A stretch of DNA of 44,501 bases from Roseicyclus mahoneyensis (GTDB lineage Bacteria; Pseudomonadota; Alphaproteobacteria; Rhodobacterales; Rhodobacteraceae), in contig NZ_QGGW01000002.1 in NCBI RefSeq assembly GCF_003148775.1, forward strand, positions 397,907 to 442,407, read 5' to 3'. Position 1 is the first letter of the stretch. Each line of letters starts with the position of its first letter. The notes below the pieces were generated by a model. That model did not search any database and had not been told where the DNA came from. It saw only the letters and a program-made list of their open reading frames with translations. The translations under genes were made by a program, and so were the position numbers. Positions 1-9,000 of the stretch are shown here, piece by piece.

Positions 1-1786
1 TGTCGTTTCCGGCGTCGCCATGGAGCAGGTCATTGCCCAATCCGCCGAGGACGCTGTCATTTCCGAGCCCGCCGAAGATGGTGTCATTGCCCGCTTGGCC
101 GAAGATCGTGTCATTCGCGCTCCCGCCCTGAAGCAAGTCGGCGTTTGGTGTGCCGTACAAGGGCGCGGATGGCGGCGGTTGCGGCGCAGGCGGTTGGGGT
201 GCGGGCGGCTGTGGTGCGGGCGGCTGTGGTGGCGGCGGTTGAGGCGGCGGCTCAGGCTCCTCGATAAAGGTTGGCGTTCGCGTCGGGGATGCGATGACGG
301 CCCGGTGAATCTCGGCTGCCGACAGGCTGGTCCCGTTTAGCGTGTGGATCACCAGTGTCTCGTTGCGCCAGGTTACGATGGCCCCGCTGGCCGTGGATGT
401 GATTGTCAGCAGCGTGGGGTCGTAGAGAAAGGGCCAGTCCGACAGGTCAAGCCGGTCGCGCCCCGGTTCGAAATCGGTGATCACGTCCATCTCGCCATCG
501 GCGCGCAACACGAAGATGTCGCGCCCGCCGCCGCCCGTCAGCGTGTCGCTGCCCGCCCCGTCTTCGATGATGTCATCGCCGAAGGACCCGATCAGCAGAT
601 CGTTGCCCGCCCCGCCGATGAGGATGTCGTTGCGTGCGCTACCCGCCAGCGTCTCGCCGCCGTCGCCTGCAATCACGATCATCCCGTTGCGCGACGTGTC
701 GATCGACAGTTCCGTGATCCCCGCGCTGATTTCCGAAGACACGAAGAGATGCAGTCGATTGGCGGTCTGTGCGCTGGCGATGGAGGTGACATTCTCCAGC
801 CCGATGCCGAAGGTGTCGGTCATCACGTCGACAAGTTGGAGCCGCCCGTTGGGCAGCAGGATGAACAGGGTCAGCCCGTCATCGCCGCCCGCCGCGAAGA
901 CATAGGTAAAGCCGTTCGCGGTGATGACCTCGAGGCTCTGGATCAGGCCGAAGCGGGTGTGCAGGGTATCGACGACATGATCGGAAGGCCAAAGGCTGCC
1001 GTCGGCCCGCAGTTCCATCACGGTGATCGCCGCTGATTGGCCCAGCCCATCACCAGGGGCCGACCCGAGCAGGACGAAGGCCCGCCCCCCGATCTCGGCT
1101 GTGGCAAGGGCTGTCGGCACCATGATCCCGATACCTTCGTCGACGCCCAGGTTTCCGGTCGCGACAAGGCCCTGTGCCCCGATCCGGTAGGCCGAGACGC
1201 CCCTTTCGGTCTCGCTGGCGCCCAACAGGAAATCAACGCCGCCCAGCGTCACGGTTTCCAGCGCGAAGACCGATTGGGTATAGCTCGCCTGCGTATTGCT
1301 GAATGCGAACTGTTGGCTCAGCTGGTTCGAGCCCGTGATGGCGTAGCCCTCGATCGAAGCCTGTCCCTCATTGGCCAGAAACAGCATGTCGCTGCCCCAT
1401 TGGCCCAGCGTCAGAAGGGCGGAATCCGTGCTGGCAAGGCCGTTGATCGCACCAAAGCCGTTGATGCTGCCATCGGCGCCCAGCTGATAGGCGGTCAATC
1501 GTCCATCGCCGTTACTGGCCACGACCATCCGCACGCCGTCGGTGGTGCTGATGATCGACAGCCTGTCGAGCACTCCGGACGCGAAACTGCCATGGTAAAG
1601 GGCGAAGTCGAGCAGTGTCAGGCTTCCGTCCGTGCCGATCGCGTGGGCGGTCAGCCCTCCATTGGGTCCTGAGCTCGAATAGAGAACCGCCCCGTTCGGC
1701 GTCTGATGGACGACCAGATCCGTGATGCCGTGGTCCAGCGCCGACTGGCCAGTCGACGTCGTGTTTTCGATCACCAGTTGATGCAT
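1..1786 (-). CDS. RTX-type calcium-binding repeat protein, partial (C-terminus beyond window start)
   Basis: The minus strand is open from the ATG at 1784-1786 to the window edge, giving about 595 residues with no stop. Residues 1 to about 360 are a repetitive beta-rich region (recurring G-x-D-G-x-L and ITGL-like blades) that resembles a beta-propeller. A first RTX block follows at about 365-425, with nonapeptides such as GGAGNDLLI and GSFGDDIIE. Next comes a DFEPGRDRLDLS segment typical of the end of such domains, then a Pro-rich linker (PPAPQ units, about residues 510-540), then a second RTX block (GQAGNDTIF, GGLGNDSVL) running off the window. RTX repeats bind Ca2+ and usually mark type I secreted, surface or extracellular proteins; no N-terminal signal peptide is visible, which fits C-terminal export. 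An in-frame ATG at 1804 is an alternative start, but the GAGGA sits directly against it. The target or enzymatic activity is unknown. Confidence 0.85.
   Translation of the reverse strand, partial: MHQLVIENTTSTGQSALDHGITDLVVHQTPNGAVLYSSSGPNGGLTAHAIGTDGSLTLLDFALYHGSFASGVLDRLSIISTTDGVRMVVASNGDGRLTAYQLGADGSINGFGAINGLASTDSALLTLGQWGSDMLFLANEGQASIEGYAITGSNQLSQQFAFSNTQASYTQSVFALETVTLGGVDFLLGASETERGVSAYRIGAQGLVATGNLGVDEGIGIMVPTALATAEIGGRAFVLLGSAPGDGLGQSAAITVMELRADGSLWPSDHVVDTLHTRFGLIQSLEVITANGFTYVFAAGGDDGLTLFILLPNGRLQLVDVMTDTFGIGLENVTSIASAQTANRLHLFVSSEISAGITELSIDTSRNGMIVIAGDGGETLAGSARNDILIGGAGNDLLIGSFGDDIIEDGAGSDTLTGGGGRDIFVLRADGEMDVITDFEPGRDRLDLSDWPFLYDPTLLTITSTASGAIVTWRNETLVIHTLNGTSLSAAEIHRAVIASPTRTPTFIEEPEPPPQPPPPQPPAPQPPAPQPPAPQPPPSAPLYGTPNADLLQGGSANDTIFGQAGNDTIFGGLGNDSVLGGLGNDLLHGDAGND
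171..252. repeat. Short tandem repeat encoding the PPAPQ linker
   Basis: Imperfect 15-base units (GCGGGCGGCTGTGGT twice in perfect succession, with degenerate units either side) lie inside the RTX gene. On the coding strand they encode Pro-Ala-Pro-Gln-Pro units forming a flexible linker between two calcium-repeat blocks. Such units can change copy number by slippage without breaking the frame. Confidence 0.7.
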
Positions 1787-1930
1787 GTTGACCCCCGCCA
1801 CCATTCCTCGCGGAGGAAACTGGTCGGCGGGTCCGGTCTGGACGGGGTGGAATTGTGGTCAGGACGGGGAAATTCCGGGGGATTTGCCTCGTCTCGTTTA
1901 CCCTGACTTGCAGCCTTGGGTTGTGGCCTG

Positions 1931-2584
1931 TCAGGTCATGTTCTGCTTGTGCACCTCGATCGCGGCGTCAAGATCCTCGAAATAAGTCAGTTTGCCGTGT
2001 TCCAGCACCAGCGCCGCGTCACAGAATTCCTTGAGCTCGCTAAGGTTGTGGTTCACCATGATCGCGTCCGATGTCGACATGCGCTCGTGAAACAAGGCTA
2101 CGCTGCGCGCTCTGAACGAGGCATCGCCCGCGCCGGTCACCTCGTCGATCAGGTAGGTATCGAACTTGATTCCCATCGACAGGCCGAAATTCAGCCGCGA
2201 CCGCATGCCGGCCGAATAGGTTCTGACCTCCATGAAGAAATGTGGTCCGAGCTCTGCGAAATCCTGAACGAAATCGACAAGCTCCTCGGTATCCACACCA
2301 TAGACACGGGCGATGAAGCGGGTGTTCTGGGCTCCGCTCAGGTTCGGGTGGACAGCACCCGCGAGACCGACCGGCCATGAGATGGTGCCATCTGTCACGA
2401 TGCGCCCGGCATCGGGCCGCATGTTTCCCGCGATGATCTGCATCAGGGTCGATTTTCCGGCGCCGTTGCGCCCAAGAAGGGCAAGGGATTGGCCCGTCGC
2501 CAGCGTCAGGTTCAGGTTGTCGATCACCAGCTTTCGCTGACCGTTGACGTCGAAACCCTTGGTCAGATTTTCGAAGCGGATCAT
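1931..2584 (-). CDS. kpsT: Capsule/polysaccharide ABC exporter ATP-binding protein (KpsT-like)
   Basis: A 217-residue ATPase of the polysaccharide-export (Wzt/KpsT) ABC class, predicted to power export of a capsular or exopolysaccharide through the inner membrane with a KpsM-type permease. Walker A is GRNGAGKST (38-46), the signature is the shortened YSAGM (123-127) characteristic of this subfamily, Walker B is FDTYLIDE (141-148) and the H-loop His is H179. The length matches KpsT (about 220), with no C-terminal carbohydrate-binding domain as in Wzt, so the substrate is probably not O-antigen. It lies 12 bases after the KpsE-like gene on the same strand, so the two are probably co-transcribed. 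The cognate permease is on the opposite strand at 4003-4839. Family assignment is firm; substrate is unknown. Confidence 0.9.
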   Translation of the reverse strand: MIRFENLTKGFDVNGQRKLVIDNLNLTLATGQSLALLGRNGAGKSTLMQIIAGNMRPDAGRIVTDGTISWPVGLAGAVHPNLSGAQNTRFIARVYGVDTEELVDFVQDFAELGPHFFMEVRTYSAGMRSRLNFGLSMGIKFDTYLIDEVTGAGDASFRARSVALFHERMSTSDAIMVNHNLSELKEFCDAALVLEHGKLTYFEDLDAAIEVHKQNMT

Positions 2585-2596
2585 CGCCCCGACCTC

Positions 2597-3973
2597 TTAC
2601 TGCCGGTCGCGGATGCTGTAGTAGACCAACGCCATGATGGCCCAGCCAAGCGTCAGGAACAGCAAGGCCAGCGCGATGATCGATTCCCGCTTGGGGAAGC
2701 CTGCGCTTTCGGGCAGGCTGGGGCGGATGTAGACCGCGAGATAGCGGCTTTGCCGTGCGGAATTGGTGCGTGCGACGTCGACGGCGGTCAGGGCGGCGCG
2801 GTAGCTCTGCTCGGCGAATTCGCGGTCGACGGTCAACCCCTCGAACTGCGCCATCAGGGTCGGGTAATCCTCGCCGCCGATCCCGACATCGTCCGTGACG
2901 AAATTCTCGCGTTCCTGCCGGATACGTTCGCGGATCACCTCGATCCGGCGTGCGGCCTGCACCAGACGCGGGTCGTTTGGATTGGTGGTGTTCTCCGACA
3001 GCAGGTCGAAGTCGATCAACGCCTCGGCAAGCTGCTGTTGCAGATTGTTCAGCACTCCTGTCCGTCCCTGAAGGTCGCTTTCCGGGTCGACGATCTGGGT
3101 GCGGGTGCGGAACGCGGTCAACGCCTCGCGGGCGGTGCGCAGGCGGACGATGGCCGCCTCGAGGTCGGATTCGGCAAAGCGCATCGCATCGGCGCGCGCC
3201 TGTTCGTTCAACTCGTTGATGAGGCTCTGGCTCTCCTCCACAATGGCCAAAGCGATGGTCTGCGCCGTCACCGGGTCGAAGGCCAGAACCTCCAGATCGA
3301 TCAACCCGCTGCTCTGGGTGTAGGACACGCGAACGACCCGTTGCCAATGGTCCACCAGATCTTCCATCGAGGCGTCGGGCGTCAAGGAAAACACAGGGTC
3401 CACATCATGGGGCGCTGCGTAATGCGCGACCAGATCCAGGCGCGCTCTCAGGCGCTGCACCATCTCGCGGCTGGTGATGAACTCGAACAGGATGTCGCCG
3501 TCCGATGTCGCATTGGCACCGGCGAAACTGGCCAATCCTCCCAGAAGATCGGTCGCGGAACCCGCCTCGTCGGCCCGCACTGTGAAGCCTGCGTTCGAGG
3601 CGTACTGATCCTGCGCGAAGCTGTAGAGGTAGGCCGCGATGCAGAAGACCGGAACCACGACGAGCAGCAAAAAGGACAGCACCAACCCATAGTGACGCCG
3701 CCGCAAGCGCGCCGGGCGCGCCACGGGTTTGAACACCGGCTTTTGGGGCTTGGCCGTGTCGGTCACCACGGGCTTCGCGGCGGTCACGGCAGCCGGGCCA
3801 ACAGCAGGTTTGGCCGCCGACGCAAGTGCAGGTGCTGCAGATGCGGCAATGGAAACAGCCGAAGGCACCGAAGGCGCCGGCTGACCCTGACCGGGTGTCG
3901 CTTTCTGGGGTCCTGCTGCGTCGGCCAAGGGCGCGGCCCTGCTCTTGTCGTTTGAACTTGCTCGCCTCGTCAT
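2597..3973 (-). CDS. kpsE: Capsule export inner-membrane protein (KpsE/BexC/CtrB-like polysaccharide co-polymerase)
   Basis: A 458-residue protein with an Ala/Pro/Lys-rich cytoplasmic N-terminus (1-90), a first membrane helix (about 95-118, after RLRRRH), a long periplasmic region with coiled-coil-like heptads (about 240-340) and a second helix near the C-terminus (430-454) preceded by a Pro-containing segment (RPSLPESAGFPKRE). This two-helix layout is that of PCP-3 capsule export proteins, which link the KpsMT exporter to the outer-membrane channel. Family members are usually near 380 residues; the extra length is the low-complexity N-terminus. The ATG at 3973 has no clear ribosome-binding site. 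The gene is followed closely by kpsT and is divergent from the permease gene about 30 bases away. No outer-membrane KpsD/Wza gene is visible here. Confidence 0.85.
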   Translation of the reverse strand: MTRRASSNDKSRAAPLADAAGPQKATPGQGQPAPSVPSAVSIAASAAPALASAAKPAVGPAAVTAAKPVVTDTAKPQKPVFKPVARPARLRRRHYGLVLSFLLLVVVPVFCIAAYLYSFAQDQYASNAGFTVRADEAGSATDLLGGLASFAGANATSDGDILFEFITSREMVQRLRARLDLVAHYAAPHDVDPVFSLTPDASMEDLVDHWQRVVRVSYTQSSGLIDLEVLAFDPVTAQTIALAIVEESQSLINELNEQARADAMRFAESDLEAAIVRLRTAREALTAFRTRTQIVDPESDLQGRTGVLNNLQQQLAEALIDFDLLSENTTNPNDPRLVQAARRIEVIRERIRQERENFVTDDVGIGGEDYPTLMAQFEGLTVDREFAEQSYRAALTAVDVARTNSARQSRYLAVYIRPSLPESAGFPKRESIIALALLFLTLGWAIMALVYYSIRDRQ

Positions 3974-4002
3974 ACATAATCGGTCTGGTCAAGGCCAGCA
4001 GA

Positions 4003-4839
4003 TTGGAGCCGACGCTGACACCCTCCGACACACCTTTCACGCGCGCGCCGGTCGGTGCCGCCCCAGCGGTGACACGGTCCTTCGCAAGCTCGCGCGCCGT
4101 TCTGGCTCTGATGCTGCGCGAGATGTCGACGCGGTATGGCCGCACGCCGGGTGGCTATGTCTGGGCGATCCTCGAGCCCTTGGGAGCGTTGATCGTGATG
4201 TCGGTTGTTTTTGCCATCCTTCTGCGCTCTCCACCGCTGGGCAATTCCTTTATTCTTTTCTACGCGTCCGGCTATCTCGTCTTTTCGCTGTTCAACAACA
4301 TCGCCGGGCAAGTTCAGGGTGCGATCAACTTCTCCAAGCCGCTCTTGATGTATCCCGCGGTGTCTTGGGTCGACGCCATTCTTGCGCGCTTCATCCTGAA
4401 TTTTCTCACCAATTTCATGGTGATCATTCTCGTCTTCTTCGGTGTGCTGCAGTTCACACCTGCCTCGGCCACCTTGACAATGTGGCCCATGGTTCTTGCG
4501 ACCTTGCTGTCGGCGGCTGTGGGTCTGAGCTTGGGGACGCTGAACTGCCTTCTCACGGGGCTCTTCCCTGTCTGGGGGCAGCTCTGGGGGATTGCGACAC
4601 GGCCCCTGTTCCTCGCGGCCGGCGTGATCTTCATCTACGAGAACATGCCGTCGGCCGTTCAGGATATCTTGTGGTATACCCCGTGGATCCATCTGACCGG
4701 CCTGTTCCGCACCGGCGTCTATCCGACCTACGCGCCCGATTACATCTCGATCCCGCTCGTCGTGGCGTGGATCCTGATCCCGCTGGCTCTGGGGCTAGTC
4801 TTGTTGCGCCGGCACTATCAGGACATCCTCAACCGCTAG
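4003..4839 (+). CDS. kpsM: Polysaccharide ABC exporter permease (KpsM-like, ABC-2 family)
   Basis: An approximately 278-residue integral membrane protein. The LMLREMSTRYGRTPGGYVWAI stretch near the N-terminus is the hallmark amphipathic segment of KpsM/BexB permeases, followed by about six membrane helices and a C-terminal RRHYQDIL. It should form the inner-membrane pore for polysaccharide with the KpsT ATPase. The open frame extends upstream to 3826, but that part overlaps the start of kpsE and reads as unrelated Arg/Pro-rich sequence. I chose the TTG at 4003 because AAGG lies 8 bases upstream; the next ATG (in LMLREM) would remove the conserved segment. Its separation from kpsT onto the divergent strand is unusual. 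The stop overlaps the rlmH stop in a shared CTAG. Confidence 0.85.
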   Translation: MEPTLTPSDTPFTRAPVGAAPAVTRSFASSRAVLALMLREMSTRYGRTPGGYVWAILEPLGALIVMSVVFAILLRSPPLGNSFILFYASGYLVFSLFNNIAGQVQGAINFSKPLLMYPAVSWVDAILARFILNFLTNFMVIILVFFGVLQFTPASATLTMWPMVLATLLSAAVGLSLGTLNCLLTGLFPVWGQLWGIATRPLFLAAGVIFIYENMPSAVQDILWYTPWIHLTGLFRTGVYPTYAPDYISIPLVVAWILIPLALGLVLLRRHYQDILNR

Positions 4840-5306
4840 GCGCGATGATAAGGCCCGCCCGCAAGGATCGAGGCTGCACGGTACAATTGTTCCGACAGCA
4901 TCGCGCGCACCAGCATGTGCGGCCAGACCATGCGTCCCAGCGAGATCGCCAAGCCCGCCTCCGCGACCAGTTCGCGGGCAAGACCGTCCGCGCCGCCGAT
5001 GCAGATCGCAAGATCGGGTTGCCCCGCATCGCGCAAGCCCGCCAACCGGTCGGCGAAGTCGGGGGAGGTCAGCATTTGACCGCGCTCGTCCAGTACCCAA
5101 ATAGCAGCGCCCCGGGGAATCGCGCGGCGCAGAAGATCGGCTTCGGCCGCCATGCCGCCGCCCTTGCGGTCCTCCACCTCAATGACGCCACCCGAGGTCA
5201 GTCCCATCGCGCGGCCTGTCCGGTCGAAGCGTGTCAGGTAATCATCGGCAAGCGCACGCTCGGGCCCGCCGCGAAGGCGCCCGACGGCGCAAATATGGAC
5301 CCGCAT
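4836..5306 (-). CDS. rlmH: 23S rRNA (pseudouridine1915-N3)-methyltransferase RlmH
   Basis: A 156-residue SPOUT methyltransferase that methylates pseudouridine 1915 in helix 69 of 23S rRNA, using S-adenosylmethionine. Diagnostic features are VLDERG (71-76), the SAM-loop ICIGGADGLARE (101-112) and the C-terminal trefoil-knot segment LGRMVWPHMLVRAMLSEQLY with the terminal GGPYHR. Length matches the family (about 155). It lies 12 bases downstream of rsfS on the same strand, the classic rsfS-rlmH pairing in proteobacteria, so the two are probably one transcript. It converges with kpsM, and the two stop codons overlap. Confidence 0.97.
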   Translation of the reverse strand: MRVHICAVGRLRGGPERALADDYLTRFDRTGRAMGLTSGGVIEVEDRKGGGMAAEADLLRRAIPRGAAIWVLDERGQMLTSPDFADRLAGLRDAGQPDLAICIGGADGLARELVAEAGLAISLGRMVWPHMLVRAMLSEQLYRAASILAGGPYHRA

Positions 5307-5318
5307 GCAGCGTTGCCG

Positions 5319-5750
5319 CTATTGTGCAGTGCTGCCCGTCGGCATCCACATCTTTTCGAGCTGGTAGAACTCTCGCACTTCGGGGCGGAAGACATGGACG
5401 ATCACGTCGCCCGCGTCGATCAGCACCCAGTCGCCGGTGTCCTTTCCTTCCATCTTGCAGGGCAGGCCGAATTCCTGCTTCAGCCGGTCTGCAAGGTTTT
5501 CGGAAATCGCCGCCACCTGACGCGAGGATCGGCCCGAAGCCACCACCATGTAATCGGCGATCGAGGATTTGCCGTGCAGGCTGATCTGCACGACCTCTTC
5601 GGCCTTGTCGTCATCGAGTGAGTTCATGATCCGCTCAAGCAGCGCTTCGCTGGTCGGCGCATCGTCGTCGGCCGCAAGGGCGGCGCGGGGGGCAATGGTC
5701 TGAGCCATCGCATGGGTTTGTCCGGTCAGGACGGTATCCTCCTGGTACAT
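5319..5750 (-). CDS. rsfS: Ribosomal silencing factor RsfS (Iojap/DUF143 family)
   Basis: RsfS binds ribosomal protein uL14 and blocks joining of the 50S and 30S subunits, lowering translation during starvation. The conserved core runs from LLERIMNSLDDDKAEEVVQI through SIADYMVVASGRSSRQVAAI to KDTGDWVLIDAGDVIVHVFRPEVREFYQLEKMW, ending just before the stop. The frame is open back to 5855, but that stretch is not family-like. The ATG at 5750 (143 residues, preceded by ACAGG) or the ATG at 5708 (MAQTIAP, no clear ribosome-binding site) are the realistic starts. I prefer 5750 with moderate confidence. It heads a two-gene unit with rlmH. Confidence 0.93.
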   Translation of the reverse strand: MYQEDTVLTGQTHAMAQTIAPRAALAADDDAPTSEALLERIMNSLDDDKAEEVVQISLHGKSSIADYMVVASGRSSRQVAAISENLADRLKQEFGLPCKMEGKDTGDWVLIDAGDVIVHVFRPEVREFYQLEKMWMPTGSTAQ

Positions 5751-6056
5751 GCGCCTGTGCGATCCCGGCGCCGGAATGCTTCCAAAATAGCATCCCGCAG
5801 TCAAAATCTCAATGTCGGTGCGCTCTGTTTCGGCACAAGCCGCCAAGCCTGCCACCTGCCCTGTGTCACAGGTGCCGTCCAGCCGCGAAATCTGTGATTT
5901 GTGACGCCAATCTCATCCATGGCTGGGAATATTGCATATATCTTGGGGATAAGGCCGAGAACATACCGATATCCGGTGGCGTGTAGTTGACTCGCGCCGC
6001 AGGGGTAGGGGTAGGATGCCGGTCCAAGGCGACGGATCAACACAAGGACCCTGCGC
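5751..6056. other. Intergenic region between divergent rsfS and smc
   Basis: About 306 bases with no convincing gene. It contains a perfect inverted repeat CCTGTG-T-CACAGG (5860-5872), an AT-rich patch (5930-5950) and a candidate smc promoter near 5987-6017. The upstream extension of the rsfS frame through this stretch is not conserved-looking. Confidence 0.5.
5987..6017 (+). promoter_or_regulatory. Candidate sigma-70-type promoter for smc
   Basis: TTGACT (5987-5992) and TAGGAT (6012-6017) are separated by 19 bases, slightly longer than ideal. It ends 39 bases before the smc start, and AAGGA lies about 8 bases before the ATG. Assigned by eye only. Confidence 0.3.
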
Positions 6057-9000
6057 ATGCGATTCACCCGGCTGCGGCTGAACGGCTTCAAGAGCTTCGT
6101 GGACCCGACCGATCTGGTGATCCGGGACGGTCTGACGGGCGTCGTCGGCCCCAATGGCTGCGGCAAGTCCAACCTGCTGGAAGCCTTGCGCTGGGTAATG
6201 GGCGAAAACCGCGCCTCGGCGATGCGCGGCGACGGGATGGAGGACGTGATCTTCAACGGTTCCGGCAAGCGCGGCGCGCGCAATTTCGCCGAGGTCGTTC
6301 TGCAACTGGACAATTCCGAACGGCTGGCGCCCGCCGGGTTCAACGATGCCGACACGCTCGACATCACGCGCCGCATCACGCGCGACGCCGGATCGGCCTA
6401 CAAGCTCAACGGCAAGGATGTGCGCGCGCGTGACGTGCAGATGCTGTTCGCCGATGCCTCGACCGGCGCGCATTCGCCCGCGTTGGTGCGGCAGGGACAG
6501 ATTTCCGAGTTGATCAACGCGCGGCCCAAGGCGCGGCGGCGCATCCTTGAGGAAGCGGCGGGGATCTCGGGTCTGTATCAGCGTCGGCATGAGGCCGAAT
6601 TGAAGCTCAAGGGGGCGGAAACCAACCTTGCCCGCGTCGATGACGTGTTGGAGCAACTGGCCAGCCAACTCAGCACTCTGGCGCGGCAGGCCAAGCAGGC
6701 GCAGCGCTACCGCGAGATCGGGGCCGAGCTGCGGCAGGCCGAGGGGCTGCTGTTGTGGCTGCGCTGGCGTGACGCGCAAGACGGGGTCGAACGCGCCGAG
6801 GCCGTGCTGCGCGAGGCGCTGGGAGGCGCCGCACGGGCCGAGACCGCCGCCCGCGCCGCTGCCACCGCGCGCGAGACCGCCGAGGCGCGTTTGCCGCCGC
6901 TCCGCGAGGAAGAGGCCATTGCCGGAGCGATCCTGCAGCGCCTGACGCTGGAGCGTGACAATCTCGACAGCGACATCGCCCGGGCCGAGGCTGCGGTGAC
7001 GACGCTGGAGGCGCGGCTTGACCAATTGACCCGCGACATCGACCGAGAGGGCGCGTTGAACGCCGACGCGGGCGAGACCATCGCCCGGCTGGAGGAGGAA
7101 CGCGCCAGCCTGAGTGCCGAGGGGCAAGGCCACGAGGATCGGCTTGCTGCCGCTCTTGCCGCCGCCGAGGAGGCCGCGACCGTTCTGCGCGCCCGCGAAC
7201 AGGATCTGGCCGACGCCACCGAAGAAGCCGCCCGCCTGTCAGCCCGCCACCAATCGGCCGAGCGTCGCGTGACCGAGGCGCAAAAGGCCCGCGCCCGCCA
7301 TGCGACCGAGGCCGAAACCGCGTCGCGCAACGCGGAGGAGGCCGCGTTGCGCCTGTCGGCCCTGACCCGCGACGTCACCACAGCCGATGAGGCGCTGACC
7401 GCCGCCCGCGATCTGGCCACGCGCGCCGAAGAGACCCTGACCGAGACCGAGACTGCGCGTGCCACCGCCCAGAGTGCCGAGGCCGAGGCGCGCGCCGCCC
7501 GCGCCGATGCCGAAGGGCGCGCCGGCACGCTCGAGGCCGAGGTGACGGCGCTGAACCGACTGCTCGACCGCGAACGCGGGCAGGGCGACCAGATCCTCGA
7601 CCAGATCACGGTGGCCAAGGGGTTCGAGGCCGCGCTGGGTGCCGCGCTGTCCGATGATCTAAAGGCGGGCGTGTCTACGGCCGCCGGCGGTACCGGCTGG
7701 ACCAAGCTGGACTCTTATGACTCGGTAGCGGCCTTGCCCGCCGGCGCGCGCCCGATCACCGAGGTCGCCAGCGGCCCCGATGTGCTGGCCCGCCGCCTGT
7801 CGCAAATCGGTCTTGTCGACCGTGCCGACGGTGCCCGTCTGCAAGCGCTGCTGCGCCCCGGTCAGCGCCTTGTCAGCGCTCAGGGCGATCTGTGGCGTTG
7901 GGATGGCTATGCCGTCGCCGCCGCCGATGCCGTATCGACCGCCGCGCGCAGGCTGGAACAGGTCAACCGCCTGTCCGAATTGCGGGCCGAGGCGCTGGAT
8001 GCCGCCAATATCGCCGCAGGCACCCGCGCCGCGCATGAGACGCTGGCCCGCCGTCTGTCCGATCTGACCGAAGCCGACCGCGCCGCCCGTGCCGCGCGGC
8101 GCGATGCCGACACGCGGCTGGCCGATGCGTCCCGCACGCTCAGCCGGGTCGAGGCAGACCGCAGCGTGGTGCAGGGCAAGCTTGAAACGCTGCAGGCCGC
8201 CGCCGCCCGCCATGGCGACGAGGCCAAGGCCGCCGAGACCGAACTGGCCCGCGCCGAAGGCGCGATGGCCGAGTTGGAGGATCTGGGCACCGCCCGCGCC
8301 CGGCTCGACGATATCCGGACGACGGTCGAGGCGTCGCGGATGACGATGATGGCGCGGCGCACCGCCCATGACGAGCTCAAGCGCGAGGGCGAACGGCGCG
8401 TGGCCCGTGTGGCCAAGATCGTCGATGACAGCGCAAGCTGGCAAAAGCGGCTCGACAGTGCCGCCACCCGTCTGGCCGAATTGCAGAGCCGCAAGGCGGA
8501 GACCGAGGCGCAACTGCTCGAGGCGCGGAGCAAACCCGGCGATCTGGCTGCGCGCCGGTTGGGTCTGGCCGAAAAGATCACCACCGCCGAGCTGCGCAAG
8601 GCCACTGCCGCCGATGCGCTGTCTGCCGCTGAAGGCGCGCTCCGCGCTGCCGTGGTCATGGAACGCGATGCAGAGCGCACCGCCTCCGAGGCGCGCGAAG
8701 CCCGCGCAGGGGCCGAGGCGCGCCGCGACGCCGCGCGCGAAACGGTCGAGGCAGCCGCCCAGCGGATCGGCGAAGAGCTTGAGACGACGCCGGAGGGTCT
8801 GCGCGACAGTCTTGGCGACCTGCCCGACCCTGTCCGGCCGTCGGACGCGATAGAAGCCGATGTACACCGTCTGCGCCGTCAGCGCGACGCGCTGGGCGCG
8901 GTGAACCTGCGCGCCGAGGAAGACGCGGCCGAAGTGCAGACGGAACATGACACGCTGGCCGCGGAAAAGAGCGATCTGGAACAGGCCATCGCCAAGCTGC

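Noticed and set aside
171-252. Repeats considered as a CRISPR-like array
   Set aside because: Units are 15 bases, contiguous without spacers and in frame in the RTX gene.
344-1672. Long plus-strand open frames at 344-1036 and 1037-1672
   Set aside because: They are antisense to the RTX gene, whose minus-strand reading shows clear GGxGxD repeats; the plus readings have no family-like content.
2489-3955. 488-codon plus-strand open frame
   Set aside because: Antisense to kpsE. The minus frame has two membrane helices and PCP-like structure; the plus frame is His/Arg/Gln-rich shadow sequence.
3945-5621. 558-codon plus-strand open frame across kpsM, rlmH and rsfS
   Set aside because: It crosses three recognisable genes in other frames and has no conserved motif.
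7659-8948. Long minus-strand open frame inside smc
   Set aside because: A by-product of the high-GC Ala/Arg/Glu coiled-coil codons of smc.
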